From assembly GCA_023897205.1 (NCBI GenBank), contig JAHWDD010000005.1, positions 2,294,001 through 2,358,000 of the forward strand: a DNA stretch of 64,000 nucleotides, given 5' to 3'. A program made the position numbers and the translations under genes. Source of the stretch: Exophiala sp. HKRS030 (taxonomy: Eukaryota > Ascomycota > Eurotiomycetes > Chaetothyriales > Herpotrichiellaceae). This document shows positions 23,579 through 33,434 of this stretch, piece by piece. Each line of letters begins with the position of its first letter. The first letter of the stretch is position 1. Under the pieces are notes generated by a model. That model searched no databases. It worked only from the letters and a program-made list of their open reading frames with translations, and was not told where the DNA came from.

Positions 23579-25105
23579 ATGCCGAAAGCTACGGAAGTCT
23601 TATATTACTTGGTTCACTTCCAGCAACTGCGATCCATAATACAATGGTAGGTACTGATCATTTCAAAAAGCGTTTGAAGTATTAACGAGATGTAAAGGAA
23701 AGTTTGGCATAATCCAGTTCACGAACGCGACGAAAGCAAAGAGACCGAATCGGTCAAGGCCTGCTTCAAATACCTCGACTTGACCAGTCGCAGTTTCAGC
23801 GCAGTCATAAAAGAACTACACCCCGAGCTCCTACTCCCCGTTTGTATTTTCTACTTAGTCCTGCGTGGTTTGGACACCATCGAAGATGATACGTCGATAC
23901 CCGCAAAGACGAAAGAACCTCTTCTCCGGAAATTTCATGAAAATCTCGAGGTGGATGGGTGGCATTTTGATGGCAACAGACCCGAAGAGAAGGACCGAGA
24001 GCTGTTGGTGAATTTCAGATATATTATTGAAGAGTACAAGAAGATGAAACCTGCGTACAAGGACATCATCAGAGACATCACGGAAAAGATGGGCAATGGT
24101 ATGGCAGACTACTGCTTGAATGCTGAATTTAACGAGGTTGGGGTCCAGACGGTCGATGATTATGATCTGTACTGCTACTACGTCGCTGGATTGGTCGGGG
24201 AAGGATTGACAAGAATGTTCGTCGAGAGCGGGTTTGGCAATCCGGCACTTCTTGAAAGACCAAATCTGCACAGGTCTATGGGCCTCTTCTTGCAAAAAGT
24301 CAACATAACTCGAGATGTCCGAGAGGACTTTGACGACAACCGGAAATTCTGGCCGAGGGAGATCTGGTCCAGACATGTGGACAAGTTTGAGGATCTGTTC
24401 AAACCTGAAAACAAGGAGAAGGCGCTCAACTGCAGCTCTGACATGGTCTTGAATGCGCTTGAGCATGCCGACGAATGCCTGTACTATCTCGCTGGGCTGA
24501 GGGAGCAGAGTGTTTTCAACTTCTGTGCCATTCCCCAGTCCATGGCCATTGCAACGATGGATCTTTGTTTCCGGAACTATGCCATGTTCCAACGCAACAT
24601 CAAGATCACCAAGGGCGAGGCCTGTCAGCTCATGATCGAATCTACCCAGAATCTTCAGGTTGTGTGCGATGTGTTCAAGAAGCACGTTCACTCGATCCGC
24701 AAGAAGAATCGACCACAAGATCCCAACTTCCTGAAGATCAGCATTGCTTGTGGAAAAATCGAGCAGTTCATCGAGTCAATCTTCCCATCTCAGAAGATTG
24801 AGGATGTTCTTGCCAAAAACAAGGCAGAGGAAACCAAAGCTCAGCCTGGCGACAAAGGTGACACGATGATTCTGTTTGGCGCCGTGGCAACAATGTTGGT
24901 GGTTATCGCTGTTTCCATGGTAAGCACCTGGCTCCGTTCGAGATCTCTATGCTGACATCAGTTGTAGCTTTTTGTTGCCTGGATGCTGGGCGCTCGATTC
25001 GATACCGCATACGTTGAATTCAAAAAGGCGCTCGGAGAGCTCAGTGCGCAATTTTCCGGTCAGAGTATCACGACTGGCACCGAGAATGGTCACGGTGAAT
25101 TGTGA
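23579..25105 (+). CDS. erg9: Squalene synthase (farnesyl-diphosphate farnesyltransferase)
   Basis: Joins two farnesyl diphosphates via presqualene diphosphate and reduces the product to squalene with NADPH. This is the first committed step of ergosterol synthesis, at the ER membrane. Exon 1 is 23579-23646, the intron 23647-23697 (51 nt), exon 2 is 23698-24919, the intron 24920-24967 (48 nt) and exon 3 is 24968-25105; 475 residues. Splicing rebuilds the [12 protein letters not shown] start typical of the family. The two Mg-diphosphate sites are seen: DTIEDD (82-87) and [12 protein letters not shown] (225-236). The conserved [13 protein letters not shown] lies between them. A hydrophobic C-terminal segment (about 412-437), interrupted by the last intron, is the membrane anchor. 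The length matches fungal orthologues. Confidence 0.97.
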
Positions 25106-26787
25106 TCCGGACGAATTCGAGCTGTACATTAGATTCTAATCGAATTATGATCCTGGTTCTTCCATGGGGATTCTTGGTCTTACACTCTGACACGTTTCCG
25201 GACCCAAGTCCCTGCAAAAGGGCCTCATTCCCTCTGATGAAAAGCACGGATGTCAAATTGCAACTCAGCCTCTCTCATTGACTGTTGTTGTGCCGAAGAT
25301 GTGCTGAAATTGACGCATTCCTTGCTCGAAACTGACAATTGACAGGCCCGAGATAGTTTCTCTGAGGTGTCTTGTTACCTTCGAGCATACATTCATCCCC
25401 CTGCCGTCCCATATCCCTGCTCCCCTTTCCGCGTGGGCATCAAGTTTTTTTACCTTGGGACGGTGAATTATCCGCAGATTGAACGTTTCATTCGCGGGAA
25501 ATCATCCAATGGCTGATTGCACAGGGCGTAGATGATCAAGATTTTATTCTTTTTCGACACGCTCTTGGACGATCATGACCAGGACTGTGTGGGTAGTCGT
25601 AGTCGTCAGGGACCAACGCATAACTCGGGGCACGAGACTCACCTGGTGAGCACAAGGATTGCGACACCAACAACAACGGTAGATGCCGATTATCACATTT
25701 GCCGTATCATTGTCTTAAGAATAATGCTTTGCTCTCAACCCACTCTACTGTTCCTAACGTACTGTTGTTCGCTGGAGCGAATTCGTCATCAGTTCGAAAA
25801 TGGACAAGGATCATGCAGAGAATGGCGGCGACTCGCCCTCGCCATCTGCACCTCTGGGACTTGAAAAAACACGCGTCGGGTGTACTTGTACCAGCCACCG
25901 GTAAGGGAGTACGAGTATGGAGTACAATTTTGATGCATGAAAAATCCGTTACGCGACGTCATTGTACAGGTACTGTAATAACCGTAATCGAAGCTTTACT
26001 GATCCAAGTCAAGCGTGCGGCATCTCGGACGTCCAATTGTCTTGTGTCGTAGTTGGGAAAAGGATCGTATCATTTTGAAAAATCTTCATCAAGTCGATTT
26101 GGCCTTTCCAGGGGCTGCTCTCAACGTTTCCTCACGACAACAACCTTCGTAGGGCGACTGCCAACACACTCGATGGAAGCCAATGCAACAATCTATCTCT
26201 ACTCGAACAGTAGAAGCGGAGGAAATCCAGTCAAGGAGCTATGATGATCGACGCGACGGATCTGCTGCGAATATACACGAGCTGTTTCTTTGCCTTTTGT
26301 ACTCGTATCGTCTCGACGCGTCCTGCGACTTCATGCACCATGAAGCTCGCATCCGCCAGTAGGGATGGCTTTGAAGACCGCCGCAAGACCAATATCGCTT
26401 TCATCGCTGCCTGCCACGAGTTCAGTTCCTCGACAACGATCTAAGAACTCCATTGTAGGCCGTTCATTCTTCACGAGTAGCTGGGCAGTGTTTACTGAGT
26501 ATGTATGCATATTCATGAACTTGTTGTTTGGCGAAGAGTGGTAAGCCAGAACAAAGCAAGGCTTGGCGTCCTTTTCTTGCAGCATTCACTGCCTCAACGC
26601 ATATGGGTCGATTTACTTTCATTGCTGCTTCATTGTCTTCTTATTTCTTCAGAGTAATGAAAAGTCTCTCCGTTCCTCTGTTACTTCATCATCTACTTAC
26701 GGCGACGACCTGGAATGGACTTTTCGTTCATCTATATTCTGCTGGTCTCCAACATCGAGTTGATCGCCAAGGTCGTCGTTTTCCAAA
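25106..26787. other. Intergenic region, nothing recognised
   Basis: 1.7 kb between two plus-strand genes. Short frames on both strands lack any protein-like motif. GTAC/GAGTAC-type words occur near 25905-25925. It should contain the BTB gene promoter. Confidence 0.4.
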
Positions 26788-27853
26788 ATGTCATTGACAG
26801 AGCGGCAAAAGCGTCTTCTACAGACGGGTGACTATTCTGACTTCATCCTGACTGTCGAGGGAAGAGAGCTCAAAATTCATCGTAACATCGTCTGCTCTCA
26901 GTCACCTATGTTGCACCATCTGTGTAACGGCAGTTCTGAGGTGGGCAATTCGTGACACATTTCTAGAACAAGGGAATAAATTAACGGACGTATAGGAAGA
27001 ACATGGAGGTCGCGGAACACTCGCCGAAGAGAATGCCGACATCTTCGAGAAAGTCCTCGAATACTTGTACACGGGAGAATACGACCTTTCGACAGAGAAC
27101 CTTGAACCCATCGTTGACCAAGACAATGAGGTGCTTGTCGATTATGAGGGAATGCCAGAAGTCGATACTACAGAACCCGCAAAGAACAAGATAGAAACCC
27201 TCCGCCGACAGTCGGAGCAGCTCATGGTTCATACAGAGGTGTACCTGTTGGCCAAGTACCTAGATATCAGCGAGCTTATACAGCTTGCCACAAACAAATT
27301 CATAGCCACGGTCAAAGAAAACTTCCGAGCCGATGCCTTTGTCGAACCATTTTCCCGAGTTTTTGAGCATGGCGCAGATGGTGACAGTGGACTAAGAGCT
27401 CAAATTCTCCTCCTTTGCTTGGAGAACTCTCAACATATTGCACAAGACACAGAGTTGGCCAAGTTGCTCTTGCATCACGAGCCCATCACCTGGAAGATGC
27501 TATTACTGCAGGCTCGCAAACACACCTCTCTGGTAGATGAGATTATGGAAGGGCAGCGAGCCCTTGAAAAGCAGCATACGCAAACCCAGCAAAAATCCAT
27601 CGAGATGCTTTCGCAAAAATTTGAAACTCAGCGAATCCATGAGAAGAATGTGCAAACGTTGCAAAACACCATCGAGACCCTGAACCAGAAGGTTGAAGAC
27701 ATTGAGAAACACTGGGACGACATGTGCAAATTGCTCCAGAAATATGACGAATGTCGCAACTGCGGGAACGAGTTTGGCTCATACATTAAAAAGGACGAGG
27801 TCAGGAAGATGCGGTGTAAGCATTGCCAATGCCGACATTCTCTGGACCCATGA
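26788..27853 (+). CDS. BTB/POZ-domain protein with coiled coil and C-terminal Cys cluster
   Basis: Probably a protein-interaction adaptor; many fungal BTB proteins of this size are uncharacterised. Exon 1 is 26788-26940, the intron 26941-26995 (55 nt, GTGGGC to TATAG) and exon 2 is 26996-27853, giving 336 residues. The BTB fold is recognisable: GDYSDFILTVEGRELKIHR, then CSQSPML, then VLEYLYTGEYDL. After an acidic loop comes the hydrophobic LLAKYLDISELIQLATNKF helix pair. Residues about 240-305 form a Gln/Glu-rich coiled coil (repeated IEMLSQKFE and IETLNQKVE). The last 32 residues hold two pairs of cysteines (CRNCG and CKHCQC), which could bind zinc. Without a Cul3-binding test, a ubiquitin-ligase role is only a possibility. 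Confidence 0.85.
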
Positions 27854-29281
27854 TTTTGTGATCAGTCTGCGCCAGTTGTGTAGCTTGTGCTGCTGCAAAG
27901 TCCTGAATCTATTGTTCATCGTTGAAAACCTGGGCGAGACGACATCGGGCAAGATTGCATGGTACGCACTAGGTGATTTCGTCAATCATGCCAGCTTCTA
28001 TGTACTCGAGATCAAAGAAGCACAGCAAGGGGTCCGAGTGGACTCTGGTGGGCTTGCCATGTCTACCTTAAGATAGACAATCGCTCCCTGCTCGACCTTT
28101 CTTTTAATGGCCGGTCATACACTTGTACAAAGAGGAACATAAATTCAATCAAGAGATTCTACCAAATCCCCCTAATTGGCCACTATGGCTCCGTCTGCCT
28201 TGACCAATCTCAGTGAAGCAAGTCCCGTACAGTACAATACAGTACAGTACTCGTACAAGTTGCAATGCTCGATATCTGCGACTTTCCCATCTTTGACTCG
28301 TGCAACTTGGTGGTTCCCAGCATCTCGATTCTCGTTGTCCACTCGCCGTCGATTCCCGCCATCCAAAACACAACAGCCACTGACATCGGTGGCCAGTCAA
28401 AAAAAGAATCCAATGGTCTCCGGTGCCACTCTGCTCGATCGCTCTTCCTCTTCCTCTCCTAACCTTTCGCGACAATCGGTATTTCTTTGGCCGGTCGGAG
28501 GACGAGGAGGATGCATCGAGTGAGGTTTCATCTCAACAAAGACTCCTCTTGTGCCACCTACATACTACGTGAATTGTTCCAGGCTTCGTAAGCTCCTCAG
28601 GAGACATCCAAACCTCTCGCAATCCTCCTTCCATGTCGGCAAACAGGATCTTCCCTGCGCGCCGCGACCCGAAATGCTTGAATTCGATGCCTGGAATCCG
28701 CCCACATGATCTCTTCGCTCGCTCGTAGCCCGTTGAAGTGCCCGCCTCCTCGTTTCTCTCCCTGCTCTTTGGGTCGAAACTTTGCTCCGTCCATTCGGTG
28801 GCTTTTGTCTGTTTCTCTCCCTTTTTTCTTCTTCTTTTGATCCTTTCATGTCGCAGCACCCAATGGCCATATAGAAGAGCGGTGAAGCTGCCACCCGATG
28901 ACGTTTTGTTCCTGTCTCATTCGGCTCAAACTTCTGTCATTATTTTAAATATCTACTCAATGCTTGTCCACATTCTTATTCTTCGGACTTGTTCTTCCCC
29001 CTCCTTTCCACGGATACAAACACACACCGTGCAGGGATTCTCGCTTTATTGATGCACGCTGTTTCTTCTCCTTCAGGGTCAACCTTCTCCCTTGCAGCAC
29101 AATGCCTGTCTCAAACGTCACTGTCTGATCGCCCGCCAGTTGGAAATTAGAAGTTGCTTATCAACCAGCCAATAAGCCATCCTCTGCGAAACCCTTATTG
29201 CGCCCGATTTCTACCTGTGCTGCAAGGCTTCCCGGACAAACCCCGTTGACCAGCGTCGTGTCACTACAAAATTCACTCAAA
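27854..29281. other. Intergenic region with GTACAGTA repeats
   Basis: 1.4 kb, largely pyrimidine-rich towards the downstream gene and probably including its leader. Around 28226-28256 the words GTACAGTA and TACAGTAC recur in a short, partly palindromic cluster. A 65-codon frame at 28265-28462 is open but lacks supporting features. Confidence 0.4.
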
Positions 29282-30397
29282 ATGGATCAAGCCTTACCCT
29301 TAACCCTGCAAGCGATCCCGTTCGCAACTCAGCACTATGATAAAGTCTGGGACCCCATCCATCATCGCTACAAGAAGGCCCGCGGGAAGGTGCCCAGAGA
29401 TGACCCCAACGTTTGGGAGATGCGCACCCCGGAAGAGAAAGGATTGGCTCTGCGCCGCCGGCGGGACGTAGGTTCGGACGAAGAGATTGTCGAGGTGGTC
29501 AGACACAAGGGTGATGTTCTCTCGAGACGCCCCGGTCGACCAAGGCGGAGAGCCAGCTCCATGGACAATGCCAGAGCTGCAGGTGCAGGTGCCGCAGCCG
29601 GTGCTGGAGCTGCAGCGATGTCGTCTCATAAGGACCGTCGAAATGGTCGTCGTGATTCACGAGATGATTACTACGACTCAGAGGGCTCTGTCCCTCCTCG
29701 ATCTCGCGTCCGGCCCAAGTCAACCTCAGGACGGTCCCGCAAACGACGTGGCTCATCGAGTTCTTCGTCCTCCGAAAGCCTACTGTCGTCCACCGAAGAG
29801 GAAAAGAATTGTCGCAAATTGCAGCGGAAGAAATGGATCACCGCAGCGCTCGCTAGCGTGGCAACGATCCACGCAGCTTCGAAGGTGTACTCATCAATTG
29901 AAGCACACGACAAACGGATTGCCCAGGTTCGAGAAGGCCAGTTGTCCCCCGAAGACGCCCACAAACAACAACGCGCCGCTCGGTGGCAGGACGCTGCTGC
30001 CATCGGCATTGCTGCACTGGGTATCAAAGGTGCCGTCAGCGAGTGGAACGAGGTCACTGCAGAGCACAGTGAACACCAGAAGATGCTATCGGAGAGAGAA
30101 GAGCACCACAAAAAGCGGCTGGAGCGGGAACGCCGTCATCGAGCCAAAGAGAGAGGTGGATACTACAAAGGTAGAGACGGCCAGTGGTACTACGATGGGC
30201 CTGTTCCCCAGAGCAGTGACAGTCACCGAGGTGGTAGCGGTAGTGGTGCAGCAGGATATTACGACGATTCCAACCTCATCAGACAGTCTGACCGTCGACG
30301 GAAGATGATCAGGGATGATGTTGCCAATAGCGAAGATTACCGATCACGATCTCGTGGGGTAAGTCGCGCCCGCAGTCGTCGCAGTGACGATTACTGA
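29282..30397 (+). CDS. Basic, partly disordered protein, possibly of the DUF3824-type fungal family
   Basis: Single exon, 371 residues from the ATG at 29282, chosen because the frame extends further upstream only by a TTG start and the ATG has a good AAAATGG context. The N-terminus (MDQALPLTLQAIPF, DKVWDPIHHRYKK) is followed by an Arg-rich, RS-containing region (about 95-200) with an Ala/Gly run. The only ordered-looking part (about 203-290) has two Ala-rich helices, ITAALASVATIHAASKVY and WQDAAAIGIAALGIKGAV, which may be membrane-seeking or amphipathic. A charged helix and an RS-rich tail complete it. I recall similar Ala-helix pairs in fungal proteins annotated with DUF3824, but the assignment is tentative and the function unknown. 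Confidence 0.8.
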   Translation: MDQALPLTLQAIPFATQHYDKVWDPIHHRYKKARGKVPRDDPNVWEMRTPEEKGLALRRRRDVGSDEEIVEVVRHKGDVLSRRPGRPRRRASSMDNARAAGAGAAAGAGAAAMSSHKDRRNGRRDSRDDYYDSEGSVPPRSRVRPKSTSGRSRKRRGSSSSSSSESLLSSTEEEKNCRKLQRKKWITAALASVATIHAASKVYSSIEAHDKRIAQVREGQLSPEDAHKQQRAARWQDAAAIGIAALGIKGAVSEWNEVTAEHSEHQKMLSEREEHHKKRLERERRHRAKERGGYYKGRDGQWYYDGPVPQSSDSHRGGSGSGAAGYYDDSNLIRQSDRRRKMIRDDVANSEDYRSRSRGVSRARSRRSDDY

Positions 30398-31175
30398 AAC
30401 CTGGCCATTTGTGGTCACGACTGCGAAGCCTAGTTGGGTCTCCTCAGCTAACGGGTTTCTTTGTATCGGACAGACTTCGAGTCCCCCTCGAAATAGAAAG
30501 TTGGAAAAGACTCGAACGACGGTCGGGAATTTTGGCCTTGATGCTTTGGGCGATGTGATGGACTAGATCTAGAGTGTTGGCGAGGGAAACATTTGCATTT
30601 GCATGAGTTCTTGTTGGTTCACTCTACTGATCCTGCTTTGAATTGGCATAGCAAGCATCATGATGAAGTTGATGAAATAGAGTGAAGAAAGCGATTATTG
30701 GGTTTTACATTTATGTAGCCATGAGATATGATATGATGAATGAAACGATATAGAACTGTGTTGTGGTCGACTGAAGTCAATGTCTTTGGTTCTACTTCAT
30801 ACTGTAAAGGTAGATAGATACTGGTGACACTGTTCCTGAGAGCCTCACAAAACGAATACATAGTTGGGTAAAAGCAGCAATACAGTGGTGTGTGCACTTT
30901 CCAGGGGAGAGGGGGATGACAGTTTATAGCGGCGAGGGCCCAGCTTGGCATTTGGTGGGCTGCGACACCGTTGAAGCCGAGTGATGGATGACCGTAGTCG
31001 TAAGTCGTTCCAACATACGTCGATTCCGCTGGAGTCGTCGATTGAGCTTCCTAGCATTTACCTTCTCAACCCACCATTTCGTTCACTTCTCGTTGCTCTT
31101 GTCCTTTCCTGACGACTCGTCTTCTTCTCTGCATGATATCGGTCCTCTTTTGACACCCCAAGAAATATACAGAAA
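30398..31175. other. Intergenic region before Arp2
   Basis: The region holds the 3' end of the preceding gene and the Arp2 promoter and pyrimidine-rich leader. No other feature is seen. Confidence 0.45.
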
Positions 31176-32566
31176 ATGGCTGAACCACCCATTGGTAACC
31201 TAAACCCGCAGGCCACCACATTCGAACCCGCAATGCTGACCATGGTTGTTTTTACAGTCCTCGATGGGGGTACCGGTTTCCTCAAAGTCGGCTACGCCGC
31301 CCAAGTACGTCCGACCCAGGACCCAACATACGCATGCGTGATCTTTGCAGGATGAAGAGCTGATGTCGTGGCCAGAACTTCCCCGAACATCAATTCCCCT
31401 CCATAGTCGGTCGACCGATCCTTCGTTCGGAGGAACGAGCTGGAGACATTGTGGTCAAGGATATAATGTGCGGTGATGAAGCGGCCGCGGCGAGGTCGAT
31501 GCTACAAATAAGTTATCCTGTATGAGCTGCCCCTTCGGTCCCCTTTGGCCGTCACGCGCTAGGTTCGACCACTGCTGACGCACCCCTCCTCCCCCCTCCC
31601 CCCAAAAAGATGGAAAACGGAATCGTCAAGAAATGGGACGACATGCAACACCTGTGGGACTTTACCTTTTACGAGAAACTCCGCATCGACCCCGCGGGAC
31701 GCAAGATCCTCCTCACCGAACCGCCCATGAACCCTCTCAAGAACCGTGAACAGATGGCCCAGGTCATGTTCGAACGCTACAACTTTGGCGGCGTGTACGT
31801 GGCCATCCAGGCCGTGCTCGCGCTGTACGCGCAGGGCCTGTCGTCCGGCGTGGTCGTCGATTCGGGCGACGGCGTCACCCACATCGTGCCCGTCTACGAA
31901 TCTACCGTCCTCAACCACCTCACCCGCCGGCTCGACGTGGCGGGCCGCGACGTGACGCGCAACCTGATCGCCCTGCTCCTCCGGAGGGGCTACGCGCTCA
32001 ACCGGACGGCCGACTTCGAGACGGTGCGCCAGATCAAGGAGAAGCTGTGCTACGTCTCGTACGACCTGGGGCTGGACCAGCGCCTGTCCGAGGACACCAC
32101 CGTCCTCGTGGAGTCGTACACGCTGCCCGACGGGCGTGTGATCCGGGTGGGGAGTGAACGCTTCGAGGCCCCCGAGTGCCTGTTCCAGCCGCACCTGGTC
32201 GACGTCGAACAGCCGGGTATTGCCGAGTTCCTGTTCAACACCATCCAAGCCGCCGACGTCGACGTGCGGAGCAGTCTGTACAAGGCCATCGTCCTGTCCG
32301 GCGGGAGCAGCATGTACCCGGGCCTGCCGTCGCGGCTGGAGAAGGAGCTGAAACAGTTGTGGCTGACGCGCGTGCTGGGCGGGAACCCCGAGAGACTGAA
32401 CAAGTTCAAGGTCCGGATAGAGGACCCCCCGCGGCGGAGGCACATGGTCTTCTTGGGCGGGGCGGTGCTGGCGAACATCATGGCCGACAAGGAGAACATG
32501 TGGATCTCCAAGCAGGAATGGGAAGAACAAGGTGCCAGGGCGTTGGACAAGTTGGGTCCCAGATGA
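31176..32566 (+). CDS. arp2: Actin-related protein 2 (Arp2/3 complex subunit)
   Basis: One of the two actin-like subunits of the Arp2/3 complex, which nucleates branched actin filaments at endocytic patches and hyphal tips. Exons are 31176-31194, 31258-31304, 31376-31519 and 31610-32566, with introns of 63, 71 and 90 nt, all GT-AG and in phase; 388 residues, the usual Arp2 length. Splicing produces the actin phosphate-binding loop [12 protein letters not shown], then [16 protein letters not shown]. The second loop is [15 protein letters not shown] and the adenosine-binding segment is [17 protein letters not shown]. The first exon is only 19 nt, and the first three introns crowd the 5' end, a common pattern in fungal actin genes. 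Exon 4 is strikingly G/C-rich at third codon positions. Confidence 0.97.
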
Positions 32567-33434
32567 TGATTTTGGGGGACCCTTTTTCTTTCAAAATGGC
32601 CGGCATCGAGACAACCCGCAGTTCCAAAAAAAAACAAAGAAAACCTCTCCTGCAAGGATTCGCAGATGGATCGTGCTTTGGATTGGCTTGATTTGGCATG
32701 GCGTCGGATGGAAAGCAAGCAGACCAAGGAGCCTAGAATTAGCGTGCTGTGGTGTGGTATGGCTCACCATGCAAAGGCCTGTGGACGTTCTTCGAAGAGG
32801 TCAAGTCCAAAAGGGATGATGGCCTTGGTGGTGGTGAGATGCTGCCCGTCATGCCTTTTAGCTCTACCAGCTCCATCTGGGAGACTTTCCACCTTGTGAG
32901 AACGAGATGTATACTTTTTCGTCCCAAGTAGAAGAAGAAAAGAAAGCCAAAAGAGAGAATGATTTTATGAACACATGCATTTGCGACTATCGAGGCTTTT
33001 TTTTTGTCCCTCGCCCTGTCCCTTGTTCCCCTCCCCTTTCGCTACAATCACGTTCAAGCCCACCGTCGGATTCGACCTTGGAACGCCTGAGTTGTTCAAA
33101 AATAGAATTCATATTGATGTACTACTGCCTGGTCATTGAAACACTTTTTTTTGATACCGTTGGAATGATGCTGGACCGTGGCATTTGGAATCATGACATG
33201 AAATGACCATATCGCGAAGGTATTACTCGTGTATGTAGTCACAGGATAAGGGTATCGTTTTCGAGTCATCGTGCGACCGTTTGTGGACTCGTACGCCCGG
33301 ATCATCCGGGATGTGTGTATGTTCGTTCAACATCGGACGTATGACACGAGTCGAATCAAGATCGCCGGATCTGAAAACGGCGTTCTCCTCCGTCCGGTGC
33401 GGTGGTACGGGGTACGTGAAGATTCCCAAGGGAC
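32567..33434. other. Intergenic region between convergent genes
   Basis: The region holds the 3' ends of Arp2 and of the Zn2Cys6 gene, with T-rich runs near 33000. No gene is seen. Confidence 0.5.

Noticed and set aside
23855..24718. 287-codon open frame on the minus strand
   Set aside because: It is antisense to the well-supported squalene synthase exon 2.
28265..28462. 65-codon plus-strand frame (MLDICDFPIF start)
   Set aside because: Plausible composition, but no homology cue, no conserved start context and no neighbouring signal.
29487..30308. 273-codon frame overlapping the basic protein in another frame
   Set aside because: It is a shifted-frame shadow of the 371-residue gene, which has a better start context and a recognisable helix pair.
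31559..32530. 323-codon open frame on the minus strand
   Set aside because: It lies opposite Arp2 exon 4. The G/C-ending codons of Arp2 remove stops from the antisense frame, and the sequence has no protein-like motif.
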